From: Kribbella jiaozuonensis
GTDB lineage: Bacteria; Actinomycetota; Actinomycetes; Propionibacteriales; Kribbellaceae
Assembly (NCBI RefSeq): GCF_005233875.1
Contig: NZ_SZPZ01000004.1
Coordinates: forward strand, 186,001 to 250,000
DNA length: 64,000 nucleotides
Direction: 5' to 3'
Part shown: positions 53,805 to 62,897 of the stretch, one piece after another
How positions within the stretch are numbered: position 1 is the stretch's first letter
Layout: every line of letters begins with the position of its first letter
The notes under the pieces: model-generated
The model's input: the letters and a program-made list of their open reading frames with translations, nothing else
Database searches by the model: none
What the model was told of the DNA's origin: nothing
Translations under genes and position numbers: made by a program

Positions 53805-54434
53805 TCAGAGGGTGATCGCGGCGACGACCTTGGCCGGGTCCTGCAGGAACGGAGCGACTGCCTTCAGTACGTCGGCCTTCGGGATGCCGACCTCGGTCGA
53901 GCCCATGTAGACGCCACCCTCGGCCTTCAGCCCGAGCAGGTTGCCGACGACGGCGGCGTGCCGGGCCTCGACGCCGAAGATGCCGGCTGCGGCCTGCAGG
54001 ATCATCTTGTCCTTCACGAACCCGGCCGCGCCCAGATACGCGCCCACGCCTTTGTTCTCGAAGATGTGCGACGTGGTCAGGTAGCTCTTCCGGCTCTCGA
54101 ACGCGCCGCCGAAGTCGACCGCGGGCGCGCCGACCGGCGTACCTCCGAGCTTCTGGATCGTCGCGGTAACGGTCGCGACGTGCGACGCCTCATCGGCGCC
54201 GATCTGCATCAGGTACTTCTTCTCGGTGCCCTTCAGCAGTCCTGCCGAGTTGCCCTGACGGTAGAACTCGGCCTCCAGGTACTCCAGTGTCAGCGCATAG
54301 TTCAAGACCTCGACGTCACTGTTGAAGTCCTTCGCACTGGCCAGCTCGAACCCATGGCTCAAGGCGCCGAGTGCGGCACCGGGCGCCACCATGGAGGCGT
54401 TGCCGTGGATCAGATCACGAACGGTGTCAGTCAT
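53805..54434 (-). CDS. Ferritin-like domain protein (DUF4439/PF13668 type)
   Basis: 209 residues, AGGAGGAG upstream of 54434. Ferritin-like four-helix protein: VEVLNYALTLEYLEAEFYRQ, IGADEASHVATVTATIQKL and IFGVEARHAAVVGNLLGLK supply Glu/His residues of a possible metal site. No signal peptide. It lies 14 bases after a related Tat-exported paralogue, probably one operon. Function in iron or oxidative stress is inferred. Confidence 0.85.
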   Translation of the reverse strand: MTDTVRDLIHGNASMVAPGAALGALSHGFELASAKDFNSDVEVLNYALTLEYLEAEFYRQGNSAGLLKGTEKKYLMQIGADEASHVATVTATIQKLGGTPVGAPAVDFGGAFESRKSYLTTSHIFENKGVGAYLGAAGFVKDKMILQAAAGIFGVEARHAAVVGNLLGLKAEGGVYMGSTEVGIPKADVLKAVAPFLQDPAKVVAAITL

Positions 54435-54448
54435 CAACTCTCCTCCTG

Positions 54449-55105
54449 TTACGCGATGAACGGCATGGCGGCCTTGAGCACCGGCGCCATCCCGAGATGG
54501 GCCTCGATCGGCGCCGGGAACGGGTTCCCGCCGGAGATCTGGGCAATGATCGCCGCATGCCGGGACTCGACCCCGGCGATCGACGCCGCCGCAGCCAGGA
54601 TGTGACCGTCCTTCACCAGCGGCACCTGACCGTGATACGCCTTCACGCCGAGCTCCTCGAACGTGCCCGCGGTCTTCAGGAACGCCGCCGGGCTGGAGAA
54701 CGTGCCGGCCGGGAACTTCACCTTCGGCGCCGCCACCGGCTTGCCGCCCAGATCCTGGATCGTGGTCTTCACCGCCGTGACGTGGTTGGCCTCGTGCTGC
54801 TGGATCGGATCCACCAGCTCGAGCTCGCGGCCTTTCAGCAGCTTCGCCTTCAGACCCATCGTGTAGAACGCCGACTCCAGATACTCCAGCGTCAACGCGT
54901 AGTTCAGGATGTCGAGGTCACTCTTGGCGACCTCGGTCCCGAAGCCGCGATCAGCGTTGCCGAAAGCAACCGGATCGCCGGGACGGGTGGCGACGTACGT
55001 CACACCGACGCCGACCAGCGCCGCGTTGCGCAGAAAGCTCCGCCGGCTGTGCTCATCGGCGAACTCGAGGACCGGACGGCCCCCGAAAATCTTACTGAAA
55101 CCCAT
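54449..55105 (-). CDS. Ferritin-like domain protein with Tat signal
   Basis: 218 residues, AGGAGGAG upstream of 55105. The N-terminus has a twin-arginine motif (SRRSFLRNAAL at about 25-35) followed by a short hydrophobic stretch, so export is likely. Core repeats the paralogue: DILNYALTLEYLESAFYTMG, IQQHEANHVTAVKTTIQDLG, IAGVESRHAAIIAQISGG. Placed between sortase and the cytosolic paralogue on the same strand. Confidence 0.85.
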   Translation of the reverse strand: MGFSKIFGGRPVLEFADEHSRRSFLRNAALVGVGVTYVATRPGDPVAFGNADRGFGTEVAKSDLDILNYALTLEYLESAFYTMGLKAKLLKGRELELVDPIQQHEANHVTAVKTTIQDLGGKPVAAPKVKFPAGTFSSPAAFLKTAGTFEELGVKAYHGQVPLVKDGHILAAAASIAGVESRHAAIIAQISGGNPFPAPIEAHLGMAPVLKAAMPFIA

Positions 55106-55116
55106 GACTCTCCTCC

Positions 55117-55815
55117 TCAAGCAGCCGTCGCCTGAACGACGATGCGTTGGTAGTGCGCGGTGATGGGGTTACAGGCGAACAAGGTGATGTCCTTCTCGCC
55201 TGGTCTGGTGGGCTGCTTCAGCACGAACTTCACGTACTGCGCCTGCGGCACGATTACGACCTTGGCGACCTTGTACGTCGTCCGCGTCGCGCCGACCGTC
55301 GCGATGATCGGATCGCCGGGGCGCAGCCGGTCCAGGTACAGGAACGGCTTCTCGTGCGTACTGCGATGCCCGCTGATCACGCTGTTGCCCGGACTGCCCG
55401 GCAACGGGGTCCCCGGCCAATGACCCACGCCTTGCACCAGCGCGGCCTCGTCGACGCCGTTGTTCAACGGCTGGTCGACCTTCAACCGCGGGATCTCCAA
55501 CCGCCCCAGCCGCAACTGCTCCCCCGGCCTGGCCTTGATCGCCTCGATCGGCACACCCGCCGCGGGGTTGTCCCCGGCCGCGAACTGTGGCTCGACGGGT
55601 TTCCCGGCCCGGAGCTGATCGAGCATTCGGTTGACCAAGGCATCATCATCGGTCGGCGCCGCCGATGGCTGGGTTGGCCTTGCCGTCTTCGCCGGCGGTG
55701 CGGCGGCGGTTTGTCCGCTGCCGTTCGGGCCGAACACAACGACCGCGACCGCCACGAGGACGGCGAAAACGACACTTGCGGTGAGCCAGCGCCAGATCGG
55801 TTTCCAGCCCTGCAT
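55117..55815 (-). CDS. Class E sortase
   Basis: 232 residues. Membrane anchor at about 11-29, Ala/Pro-rich linker, then the sortase domain: SGHRSTH with His150, the catalytic Cys215 in TLFACNP (class E form of TLxTC) and Arg224 in HYQRIVV. It cleaves a sorting signal and anchors proteins to the wall. It precedes the ferritin-like genes by 11 bases; neither shows an LAXTG-like sorting signal, so they are not obvious substrates. Confidence 0.9.
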   Translation of the reverse strand: MQGWKPIWRWLTASVVFAVLVAVAVVVFGPNGSGQTAAAPPAKTARPTQPSAAPTDDDALVNRMLDQLRAGKPVEPQFAAGDNPAAGVPIEAIKARPGEQLRLGRLEIPRLKVDQPLNNGVDEAALVQGVGHWPGTPLPGSPGNSVISGHRSTHEKPFLYLDRLRPGDPIIATVGATRTTYKVAKVVIVPQAQYVKFVLKQPTRPGEKDITLFACNPITAHYQRIVVQATAA

Positions 55816-56019
55816 CAGGCCTCACCGACAGAGGCGACCGTTGGCTGCGTGAGATCTTCGAATTCCGGCACTGCGGACCATCTCCTCGCGAGGATTCAAT
55901 GACCGGTATTCGGAGCGCTCCACGCCGCGGATGGGTCAGATCCCGAAAGAGCAGCCGGTGATCCGTGCCCGGCGATGTTCGCGGGTTTGGCACGTCGGTG
56001 TAGCTGGTACTGGTGGCGC

Positions 56020-57321
56020 ATGGACAGGCCGAGGATTGTCATCGTGGGTGCCGGGTTCGCGGGATTTCATGCCGCGCGCCGGCTGCGCAGACTCGCCAAG
56101 GACCGCGCCGAGATCATCCTGGTGAATCCGACCGACTACTTCCTCTACATTCCACTGCTGCCGGAGGTCGCCACCGGAATCATCGAACCCCGCCGGATCA
56201 CCGTGTCGCTCGCCGAAACGCTGCCCGGCGTGCGGCTCGTGCTCGGTGAGGTCGACGGGCTCGACCTCGATATGCGGACCGTCCGGTACGCCGAACCGAC
56301 CGGCGCGCGCGGCGAGCTGTCGTACGACCGGCTCGTCATCGCCGCCGGCAGCGTCAACAAGCTCCTCCCCGTGCCGGGAATCGCCGAGCACGCGCACGGA
56401 TTCCGCGGGATACCCGAGGCGATCTTCCTCCGCGACCACCTGACCGAACAGCTCGAGCTGGCCGACGCGACCGACGACCGGCCGACCCGCGACGCCCTGT
56501 GTACGTTCGTGGTCGTCGGCGCCGGATACACCGGCACCGAGGTCGCCGCGCATGCCGTCCTCTACACCGAACTGCTGCGCAAGCGTCACCCGCGCCTGAG
56601 TGATCAGCGCATCCGCTGGATGCTGCTCGACGTCGCCGACCGGGTTCTGCCGGAGCTCGACGAACGCCTCTCGCGTACGGCGGACAAGGTGCTGCGCGAG
56701 CGCGGCGTCGACGTACGGATGGGTGTCTCGATCGAGGAGGCGGTCGAGGACGGCGTACGGCTGACCGACAAGAGCTTCGTCCCGACGCAGTCACTGATCT
56801 GGTGCGTCGGCGTACGGCCCGATCCGGTGGTGGACGGGCTCGGCTTGAAGACCGACAAGGGTCGGCTGGTCGTGGATGAGTACCTCCAGGTGCCCGGGCA
56901 TCCTGAGGTGTTCGCGTGCGGTGACGCGGCCGCCGTACCGGACCTGACCCGGCCCGGTGAGGTCACGCCGATGACCGCCCAGCACGCCCAGCGGCAAGGC
57001 AAACAGGCCGCCGACAACATCGCGGCAAGCTTCGGGACCGGAATCCCGCAGCCTTACCGCCACGAAGACCTCGGCTTCGTCGTCGACCTCGGCGGCACCC
57101 AGGCAGCCGCCAACCCGCTGCACGTACCGTTGGCCGGCCTCCCCGCGAAGGTCGTCACCCGCGGCTACCACCTGCTGTCGATGCCCGGCAACCGCGTCCG
57201 CACCGCCACCGACTGGTTCTTCGACGCCGTCCTGCCACGCCAAACCACCCAACTCGGCGTCATCCCGGCCGACCAGGTACCACTAGAGACCGCCTCACCA
57301 GAAGGAGTCGGCGGGGTGTAA
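56020..57321 (+). CDS. ndh: Type II NADH dehydrogenase
   Basis: 433 residues. FAD site IVIVGAGFAGFHAARRL at the N-terminus, NADH site FVVVGAGYTGTEVA near 165, FAD C-terminal motif VFACGDAAAVPD, and AQHAQRQGKQAADNI. A single-subunit NADH:quinone oxidoreductase at the membrane that does not pump protons. The C-terminal third includes the amphipathic region used for membrane binding. Eleven bases before the PIG-L gene. Confidence 0.9.
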   Translation: MDRPRIVIVGAGFAGFHAARRLRRLAKDRAEIILVNPTDYFLYIPLLPEVATGIIEPRRITVSLAETLPGVRLVLGEVDGLDLDMRTVRYAEPTGARGELSYDRLVIAAGSVNKLLPVPGIAEHAHGFRGIPEAIFLRDHLTEQLELADATDDRPTRDALCTFVVVGAGYTGTEVAAHAVLYTELLRKRHPRLSDQRIRWMLLDVADRVLPELDERLSRTADKVLRERGVDVRMGVSIEEAVEDGVRLTDKSFVPTQSLIWCVGVRPDPVVDGLGLKTDKGRLVVDEYLQVPGHPEVFACGDAAAVPDLTRPGEVTPMTAQHAQRQGKQAADNIAASFGTGIPQPYRHEDLGFVVDLGGTQAAANPLHVPLAGLPAKVVTRGYHLLSMPGNRVRTATDWFFDAVLPRQTTQLGVIPADQVPLETASPEGVGGV

Positions 57322-57331
57322 GGATGCTTGC

Positions 57332-58081
57332 ATGACCTTGCCGGTGTTGCCTGAGGAGTCCTTTGAGCGGGTGTTGTGTGTTGTCGCGCACCCGGACGAT
57401 ATGGAGTACGGCAGTTCTGCTGCTGTTGCTCGGTGGACTGCGCGTGGGATCGAGGTTGGGTATCTGCTGCTTACGCGCGGCGAGGCGGGGATGCCGAATC
57501 CGCCGGAGGAGACGGCTCGGTTGCGGCTTGCGGAGCAGCAGGCTGCGTGTGACGTCGTGGGTGTCACGCACCTGACGGTTCTCGAGCATCCGGATGGTGT
57601 GCTCGTCTACGGGCTCGATCTGCGTCGCGACATCTGCCGGGAGATCCGACGGTTCAAGCCCGATGTTGTGCTGGGTGTCGGCTACGACGTCGAGACGCCG
57701 ATGGGGTTCGACCAAGCCGATCACCGGGCCGCCGGGCTGGCGACGCTCGACGCGATCCGGGACGCAGGTAACCGCTGGGTGTTCCCGGAGCAGATCGACG
57801 ACGAGCAGCTCGAGCCGCACTCGCCTCGCTGGTACCTCACACCCGGCCTCGCCGGCGCCGCGACCCACGGCGTCGACGTGACCGGTGAACCACTCCGTAA
57901 GGGCGTCGCGTCGCTCGAGGCACACGCGGCGTACTTGGCCGCGCTCCCCTGGCACCCGGCCCCGGCCGAATTCATCCCGATGTTTGCGGCGATGAGCGGT
58001 AAGGCCATGGGCGTCGAGCATGCTGTCCTGTTCCGCGCCCACGATCTGCAGGCGCCTCCAAGCTTCCCGACCGACGATTGA
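57332..58081 (+). CDS. PIG-L/LmbE-family deacetylase
   Basis: 249 residues. Zinc site AHPDDMEYG at about 19-27 and the distal His in FDQADHRAAG. Related to MshB/Mca, which deacetylate mycothiol precursors or conjugates; here the closest role could be a deacetylase of sugar amides or a mycothiol conjugate. Follows ndh closely. A perfect 14-bp terminator follows. Confidence 0.9.
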   Translation: MTLPVLPEESFERVLCVVAHPDDMEYGSSAAVARWTARGIEVGYLLLTRGEAGMPNPPEETARLRLAEQQAACDVVGVTHLTVLEHPDGVLVYGLDLRRDICREIRRFKPDVVLGVGYDVETPMGFDQADHRAAGLATLDAIRDAGNRWVFPEQIDDEQLEPHSPRWYLTPGLAGAATHGVDVTGEPLRKGVASLEAHAAYLAALPWHPAPAEFIPMFAAMSGKAMGVEHAVLFRAHDLQAPPSFPTDD

Positions 58082-58088
58082 CCGCGAC

Positions 58089-58121
58089 GCAGACTGTGCC
58101 CGCGAGCCGGGCACAGTCTGC
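58089..58121. terminator. Bidirectional terminator
   Basis: GCAGACTGTGCCCG (58089-58102) pairs perfectly over 14 bases with CGGGCACAGTCTGC (58108-58121), loop five. Between convergent PIG-L and phospholipase genes. Confidence 0.85.
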
Positions 58122-58136
58122 GATCAGCTCAAAGGA

Positions 58137-60296
58137 TCACTTCTCGGCGGCGCGTCCGGCGTACCGCTGGTTGAAGTCTGCGGACTCCTTCGCGGTGATG
58201 ACGACGTCGTAGTAGCCGTCCACGGTCGGCCAGGTGATGACGCTGTGCTTGCCGGCGGGGACCTGGATGGTCGTCTTCTTCCCGGCGAAGTCGTTCGCGG
58301 TCAGCGTGTAGGTCACTGACTTGCGGCCGACGGCGGACAGGGTGAACTCGACCGTCGCGGCCGACCGCCCGCGTGCCTTGACCAGCCGGACGTCGACCCG
58401 CGGCTGGGCCGAGGTCTGGTCGCTGGAGGGGACGACGGTGCCGGCGAAGGACCGGATGAAGTGGTCGGGGCCGTAGAACGTGAACGCGTACTTGCCGTTC
58501 GTCGTCTTGGTGTCCCAGGTGTACGACTTCGGCGCGTGGTTGCCGGCCGTCAGGGGCAGCGCGTCCTGACCGATGCCGAGCGGCTCGGCGCCGACGAGGG
58601 CGGGCACGTATTTGTCGGCCAGTCCGACCAGGCTGACCGCCTTGCCGTTCGGGCCGCCTTCGACGGTGAAGGTCGCGGTCGCGGTCCCGGTCGCGGGGTT
58701 CTCGACGACGACGCCGTTGGGCTGGAACGACAGCGGGCTCCGCTTCGCCTTGCCGGTGATCGGCTGGGTCGGCAGGACCTGCGCACCGACGGCCGGCTGC
58801 GGCACGGGCGGCAGGCTCGCGTCGACAACCACCGACTTCAGCAGGTCGGCCGGCTTCGGCAGCTTCGGGAACGACGTGTCGAAGTTGCCGAAGTCGATCG
58901 CCGAGAGCAGGTTGCCCGAGACGCCACGCCGCCAGGCGTTGATGTTCTCGCAGACGGCCGGCCGGCCGAGGCTCTTGGTCCACTCCTCGATCAGCTGGAT
59001 CGTCGAGGTGTGGTCGAAGACCTCGGAGTTCACGAAGCCGCCACGGGTCCACGGCGAGACCAGTACGAACGGCACCCGGCCGCCGAAGCCGGGCTTGATC
59101 CCGGGCGCACGCTCGCCGGTGGTGCCGACCTCAGGGATCGGCGGTACGACGTGGTCGAAGAAGCCGCCTTCACCGATCCGGTTCGCATGGTCGGGCTCGT
59201 CGTAGTTCAGGATGATCAGCGTCGACTCCCACAACTCGGGATTCTCGTGCACCGCCTGGATCACCCGGTCGGTGTAGACCGCGCCGTTGTTCGGGGCGTA
59301 CGTCGGGTGCTCGGTCCACGCCGCGGGCGCGACGATCCAGGACACCTCGGGGATGTCACCCGACGCGCAGTCGGCGATGAAGTCCCGCAGTACGTAGTCG
59401 ACGTTCGAGGTGTCGTTCTTGATGCCGGCGGGCTGCGTGGTGTGGGCGTACACGACGTTGCCGCGGGCAAGCAGGCCCTGACGGGGCAGGGTGTTCTCCG
59501 GGGTGGCGTTCTTCGGGTCGAACGCCGTGAACGAACGCACGGTGTTGTCCGTGTAGTCGCCCAGGAAGTCGTCGTCGGTGTCGTTGTTGACGTAGATCTG
59601 CCAGGTGACACCGGCGTCCTGCAGCGTCTCCGGGTACGTCTTGAACTTGTAGGCGTAGCCGTAGTCGCCGTTGTTGTTGATGACCGGACCGCCCTGCGTG
59701 CCGGCCGCGTCGTTGGTGCCGGCCCACATCATGATGCGGTTCGGGCTGGTGCTGGTGTCCAGCGAGCAGAAGTAGTGGTCGCCGATGGTGTAGGCCTTGG
59801 CGATCGCGTGGTGCCACGGCACGTCGGCTTCCATGAAGTACCGGTTGCGCGCGCTGGTGTTCTGCGCGTTGTACTTCAGGCTGTCCGCGTGGTACGGCAG
59901 CAGGTAGCCCTCGGCGCGGCTGTTCGGGTCGTAGTAGATCGTCTGGCCGTTCTGCCAGGTCAGCACCTGCTTGTCACCGAAGCCGCGGGCGCCGGCCAGG
60001 TCGAGGGTGCCGAAGTAGTGGTCGAACGAACGGTTCTCCTGCATCACGATCACGACGTGCTTCAGGTCCTTGATCGTGCCGGTGCGACGCGAGTGCTGCG
60101 CCGGGTTCGAGCCGGTCTTGCTGTCGGCCGTCGCGGCCGCGTTCGGCGCGGCCTGGGCCGGAACGCTCGACAGCCCCCCGGCGGCGACTGCGGCGCCGGC
60201 GGCGCCCGCGGTCTGCATCAGCCGGCGCCGGCTGATCCGGTTGCGCTCCGGGGTCGCCTTGGTGCCGTCCGCGGGTGCCGAATCGTTGTCAGACAT
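58137..60296 (-). CDS. Tat-exported phospholipase C
   Basis: 719 residues. Tat signal SRRRLMQTAGAAG at about 22-34. Catalytic domain of the non-haemolytic/haemolytic PLC family: VVIVMQENRSFDHYFGTLDL near 81-100, WHHAIAKAYTIGDHYFCS, STLIILNYDEPDHANRIGEGG with the later acidic and His ligands. Two C-terminal bacterial-PLC beta domains (about 525-719). It hydrolyses phospholipids outside the cell. Convergent with the PIG-L gene. Confidence 0.93.
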   Translation of the reverse strand: MSDNDSAPADGTKATPERNRISRRRLMQTAGAAGAAVAAGGLSSVPAQAAPNAAATADSKTGSNPAQHSRRTGTIKDLKHVVIVMQENRSFDHYFGTLDLAGARGFGDKQVLTWQNGQTIYYDPNSRAEGYLLPYHADSLKYNAQNTSARNRYFMEADVPWHHAIAKAYTIGDHYFCSLDTSTSPNRIMMWAGTNDAAGTQGGPVINNNGDYGYAYKFKTYPETLQDAGVTWQIYVNNDTDDDFLGDYTDNTVRSFTAFDPKNATPENTLPRQGLLARGNVVYAHTTQPAGIKNDTSNVDYVLRDFIADCASGDIPEVSWIVAPAAWTEHPTYAPNNGAVYTDRVIQAVHENPELWESTLIILNYDEPDHANRIGEGGFFDHVVPPIPEVGTTGERAPGIKPGFGGRVPFVLVSPWTRGGFVNSEVFDHTSTIQLIEEWTKSLGRPAVCENINAWRRGVSGNLLSAIDFGNFDTSFPKLPKPADLLKSVVVDASLPPVPQPAVGAQVLPTQPITGKAKRSPLSFQPNGVVVENPATGTATATFTVEGGPNGKAVSLVGLADKYVPALVGAEPLGIGQDALPLTAGNHAPKSYTWDTKTTNGKYAFTFYGPDHFIRSFAGTVVPSSDQTSAQPRVDVRLVKARGRSAATVEFTLSAVGRKSVTYTLTANDFAGKKTTIQVPAGKHSVITWPTVDGYYDVVITAKESADFNQRYAGRAAEK

Positions 60297-60491
60297 GGGT
60301 TTGCTACCTAGCCTCTCGTGGCGGGGATACCCACAAAGTCAACGTCGAAAGGTCCGGACCTCGCGAGCATCGTGTCGTGAACATTCCCTGAAGACTCAGG
60401 GAGTCCGTGAGCTCGCCCTGCCCGGCAGGTCACCCGCTGTTCACCGGCGCGTCGTGGGCAGCATCGGATCCGTTCACAACCGCCGCCCAGC

Positions 60492-61658
60492 GTGGGCCGG
60501 GTGAGCAGCAGCACGGCCTCGGCGGCCGCCCAATCATTGCCGTCGATCCGGCCGCAGCCCATAGTTCTGGTCGTTGGTTCGCCCTACGGCATCGACGACT
60601 GGCTCGGCGGACCGGCCGGCCGGTACGACTTCGTGTTCGTCAACAACGAGGGCGCCGGCGCGGAGGTCTACCTGGAGGATCCCGCGACCGAGCGGATCTA
60701 CCTCGAGGTCGAGCACTTCGGCCGCGGCGTCAGCCGTGCGGTGACGGCATCGGTCCCGCCCGGAACGTACCGCTGGGTCTGCATCACCGACTACACGATC
60801 AAGTACAGCCGGCCGGTCGTCGTCACCGGTGACCCGTTGCCGTACGACGTACACGGGATCATCCCCGTGACCGGGCTCGACCTGCGGATCCCGATCAACT
60901 CGTACGTCGCCTGGATCACCGCGCAGCTCCCCACGCTCACCCACCAGGCCGAACAGCTCCGCGATGCCTTGCGGGACGGCGATGCGGCGAAGGCCCGGCG
61001 CGACTGGCTGGCCGCCCACCTCACGTACGAGACGCTCGGCGGCGCCTACCGCGCGTACGACGAGACCGGTGACGACATCAACGCCGACCCGCCGCGTGGC
61101 GTTGCCCCCGACCGGCTCGCGGACGCGGACTTCGCCGGCTTCCGCAAGGTCGAGGCGATGCTGTGGCACAACCGCCCGACGGCGACGATCGTGCCCTACG
61201 TCGATGCGCTGGTCGAGGCGATCGAGCGCTTCACCGATGAGCTGGCGCTGCCGAACGCGATCACGCCGATCGACATGGGCCGGCGGGCTCACGAGATCCT
61301 CGAGGACGCGCTGCAGTGGGATCTGAACGGGATCGGTGACGCCGGCAGCCAGACCGAGTTGGCGACCGTGGACGCGAACCTCACCGGGGTATGGCAGGCG
61401 CTGGACCCGCTGCGGCCGATCCTGCGCAAGCAGAACCCGTACCTGGACCAGACCGACGAGCAGCTCCGGCTCACCCAGCAGCTGGTCCGCAGCCACCACC
61501 ACGACGACGGCTGGGTTGGACTGGCGGCGCTGTCGGTCCGGCAGCGGGCCGCGGTCAACGCAGCGGTCCAGCACAGCGTCGAGCTCCTCTCACACGCCGC
61601 GGCCATCGTCGACCCCCGCAACGCCACCACCGACCGAGGGCCCATCACCCATGACTAA
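60492..61658 (+). CDS. efeO: EfeO-like iron-uptake protein (cupredoxin + M75)
   Basis: 388 residues; GTG at 60492 or three codons later at 60501. N-terminal cupredoxin-like domain (about 20-120) and C-terminal M75/imelysin-like helical domain (WLAAHLTYETLGGAYRAYDE, FAGFRKVEAMLWH). No signal peptide or lipobox is visible, unlike standard EfeO. Overlaps the efeB-like gene by eight bases. The permease EfeU is not in this window. Confidence 0.88.
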   Translation: MGRVSSSTASAAAQSLPSIRPQPIVLVVGSPYGIDDWLGGPAGRYDFVFVNNEGAGAEVYLEDPATERIYLEVEHFGRGVSRAVTASVPPGTYRWVCITDYTIKYSRPVVVTGDPLPYDVHGIIPVTGLDLRIPINSYVAWITAQLPTLTHQAEQLRDALRDGDAAKARRDWLAAHLTYETLGGAYRAYDETGDDINADPPRGVAPDRLADADFAGFRKVEAMLWHNRPTATIVPYVDALVEAIERFTDELALPNAITPIDMGRRAHEILEDALQWDLNGIGDAGSQTELATVDANLTGVWQALDPLRPILRKQNPYLDQTDEQLRLTQQLVRSHHHDDGWVGLAALSVRQRAAVNAAVQHSVELLSHAAAIVDPRNATTDRGPITHD

Positions 61659-62844
61659 CCACACCCCGGCCACCCCGGCCGTGCCCGATGTCTCCGCTGC
61701 ACCGAGCGGTCGGGCGTTTGAGGGCGTGCATCAGGCCGGCATTCTCGAGCCTGCGCAGCAGGCGGCGATTGTTGTCGCGTTTCTCGTGACCGCGGCCGAC
61801 CGACCCGCGTTGCAGCGGATGTTCCAGACGCTGACCTCAACCATCCGGTATCTGACGGGCGGCGACGTACCGACCGGACGCGGCAGCGACGACGGTCTGG
61901 TGTCGACGCCGTACGAGAACGGCGTACTCGGCCCGGGCACCGTGCCCGACGGTCTCACCGTCACGGTCAGCGTCGGCGCGAGCTTGTTCGACGACAGGTT
62001 CGGCCTCGCCGGCGTCAAACCGGCCCGGCTGCGCGCGATGGACGAGTTCCCGAACGACGCGCTCGACCCCGACCGCTGCGACGGTGACCTGCTGCTGCAG
62101 ATCTGCGCCGATCACCGCGACACCGTGCTGCACGCGCTACGGATCCTGATGCGCGCCACCCGCGCCGACCTCCAGGTGCTCTGGCAGCAGGAGGGCTTCA
62201 CGAGCCCACCACGCCCGACCGGCACACCCCGCAACCTGTTCGGCTTCAAGGACGGTACGGCGAACCTGGAGTTCCTCGACCGCCCCGACCTGCTCGACCG
62301 GCTGGTGTGGACCAAGCCCGGCGGCGACGAACCGAACTGGGTGACCGGCGGTTCGTACCACGTGGTCCGGCTGATCCGGATGTTCGTGGAGTTCTGGGAC
62401 CGGATCTCGATCAACGAGCAGCAACGGATCTTCGGCCGCGACCGCGACACCGGCGCACCGCTGTCCGGCCGCCCGGGCGAACGCGTAGCCGGCCAGGAGG
62501 AGCTCCAACTCCCCAGCTACTACCGGGATGCGCACGGCAACACCGTCCCGCTGACCGCCCACACCCGCCTCGCGAACCCCCACGACGGCACCGCCGACGA
62601 CCGGCGGATGCTGCGCCGCGGCTTCAACTACAGCGCCGGCGTCGAGCCCAACGGCCAGCTCGACCTGGGCATGATCTTCATCTGCTTCAACGCCGACCTC
62701 GACCGCCAGTTCGTCGCCGTACAGACACTGCTCATCGACGAACCCCTGGTCGACTACATCTCCCCGTTCGGCGGCGGCTACTTCTTCGCCCTACCCGGCG
62801 TACAGGACGCCGACGAGTGGCTGGGCCGCACCATGTTCGACTGA
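61651..62844 (+). CDS. efeB: EfeB-like Dyp-type haem peroxidase
   Basis: 397 residues. Dyp motif GFKDGTAN near 195-202, later HTRLANPHDG and RRMLRRGFNYSAG with the haem-ligand His and catalytic Arg. It would oxidise ferrous iron or deferrochelate haem with peroxide. It lacks the Tat signal of exported EfeB, starting MTNHTPATPAVP without twin Arg. It overlaps the EfeO gene by eight bases (ATGACTAA). Confidence 0.92.
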   Translation: MTNHTPATPAVPDVSAAPSGRAFEGVHQAGILEPAQQAAIVVAFLVTAADRPALQRMFQTLTSTIRYLTGGDVPTGRGSDDGLVSTPYENGVLGPGTVPDGLTVTVSVGASLFDDRFGLAGVKPARLRAMDEFPNDALDPDRCDGDLLLQICADHRDTVLHALRILMRATRADLQVLWQQEGFTSPPRPTGTPRNLFGFKDGTANLEFLDRPDLLDRLVWTKPGGDEPNWVTGGSYHVVRLIRMFVEFWDRISINEQQRIFGRDRDTGAPLSGRPGERVAGQEELQLPSYYRDAHGNTVPLTAHTRLANPHDGTADDRRMLRRGFNYSAGVEPNGQLDLGMIFICFNADLDRQFVAVQTLLIDEPLVDYISPFGGGYFFALPGVQDADEWLGRTMFD

Positions 62845-62852
62845 AGGTCCAA

Positions 62853-62887
62853 CGACGAGGCGCGCCACCAACCGGCGCGCCTCGTCG
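62853..62887. terminator. Bidirectional terminator
   Basis: CGACGAGGCGCGCC (62853-62866) pairs perfectly over 14 bases with GGCGCGCCTCGTCG (62874-62887), loop seven, between convergent efeB and subtilase genes. Confidence 0.85.
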
Positions 62888-62897
62888 CTGGGTCAGG

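Noticed and set aside
58461..60311. Long open frame on the + strand opposite the phospholipase C gene (over 600 codons)
   Set aside because: Antisense shadow of high-GC coding sequence. Translation is Val/Arg/Gly-rich with no domain, and the - strand has clear PLC motifs and a Tat signal.
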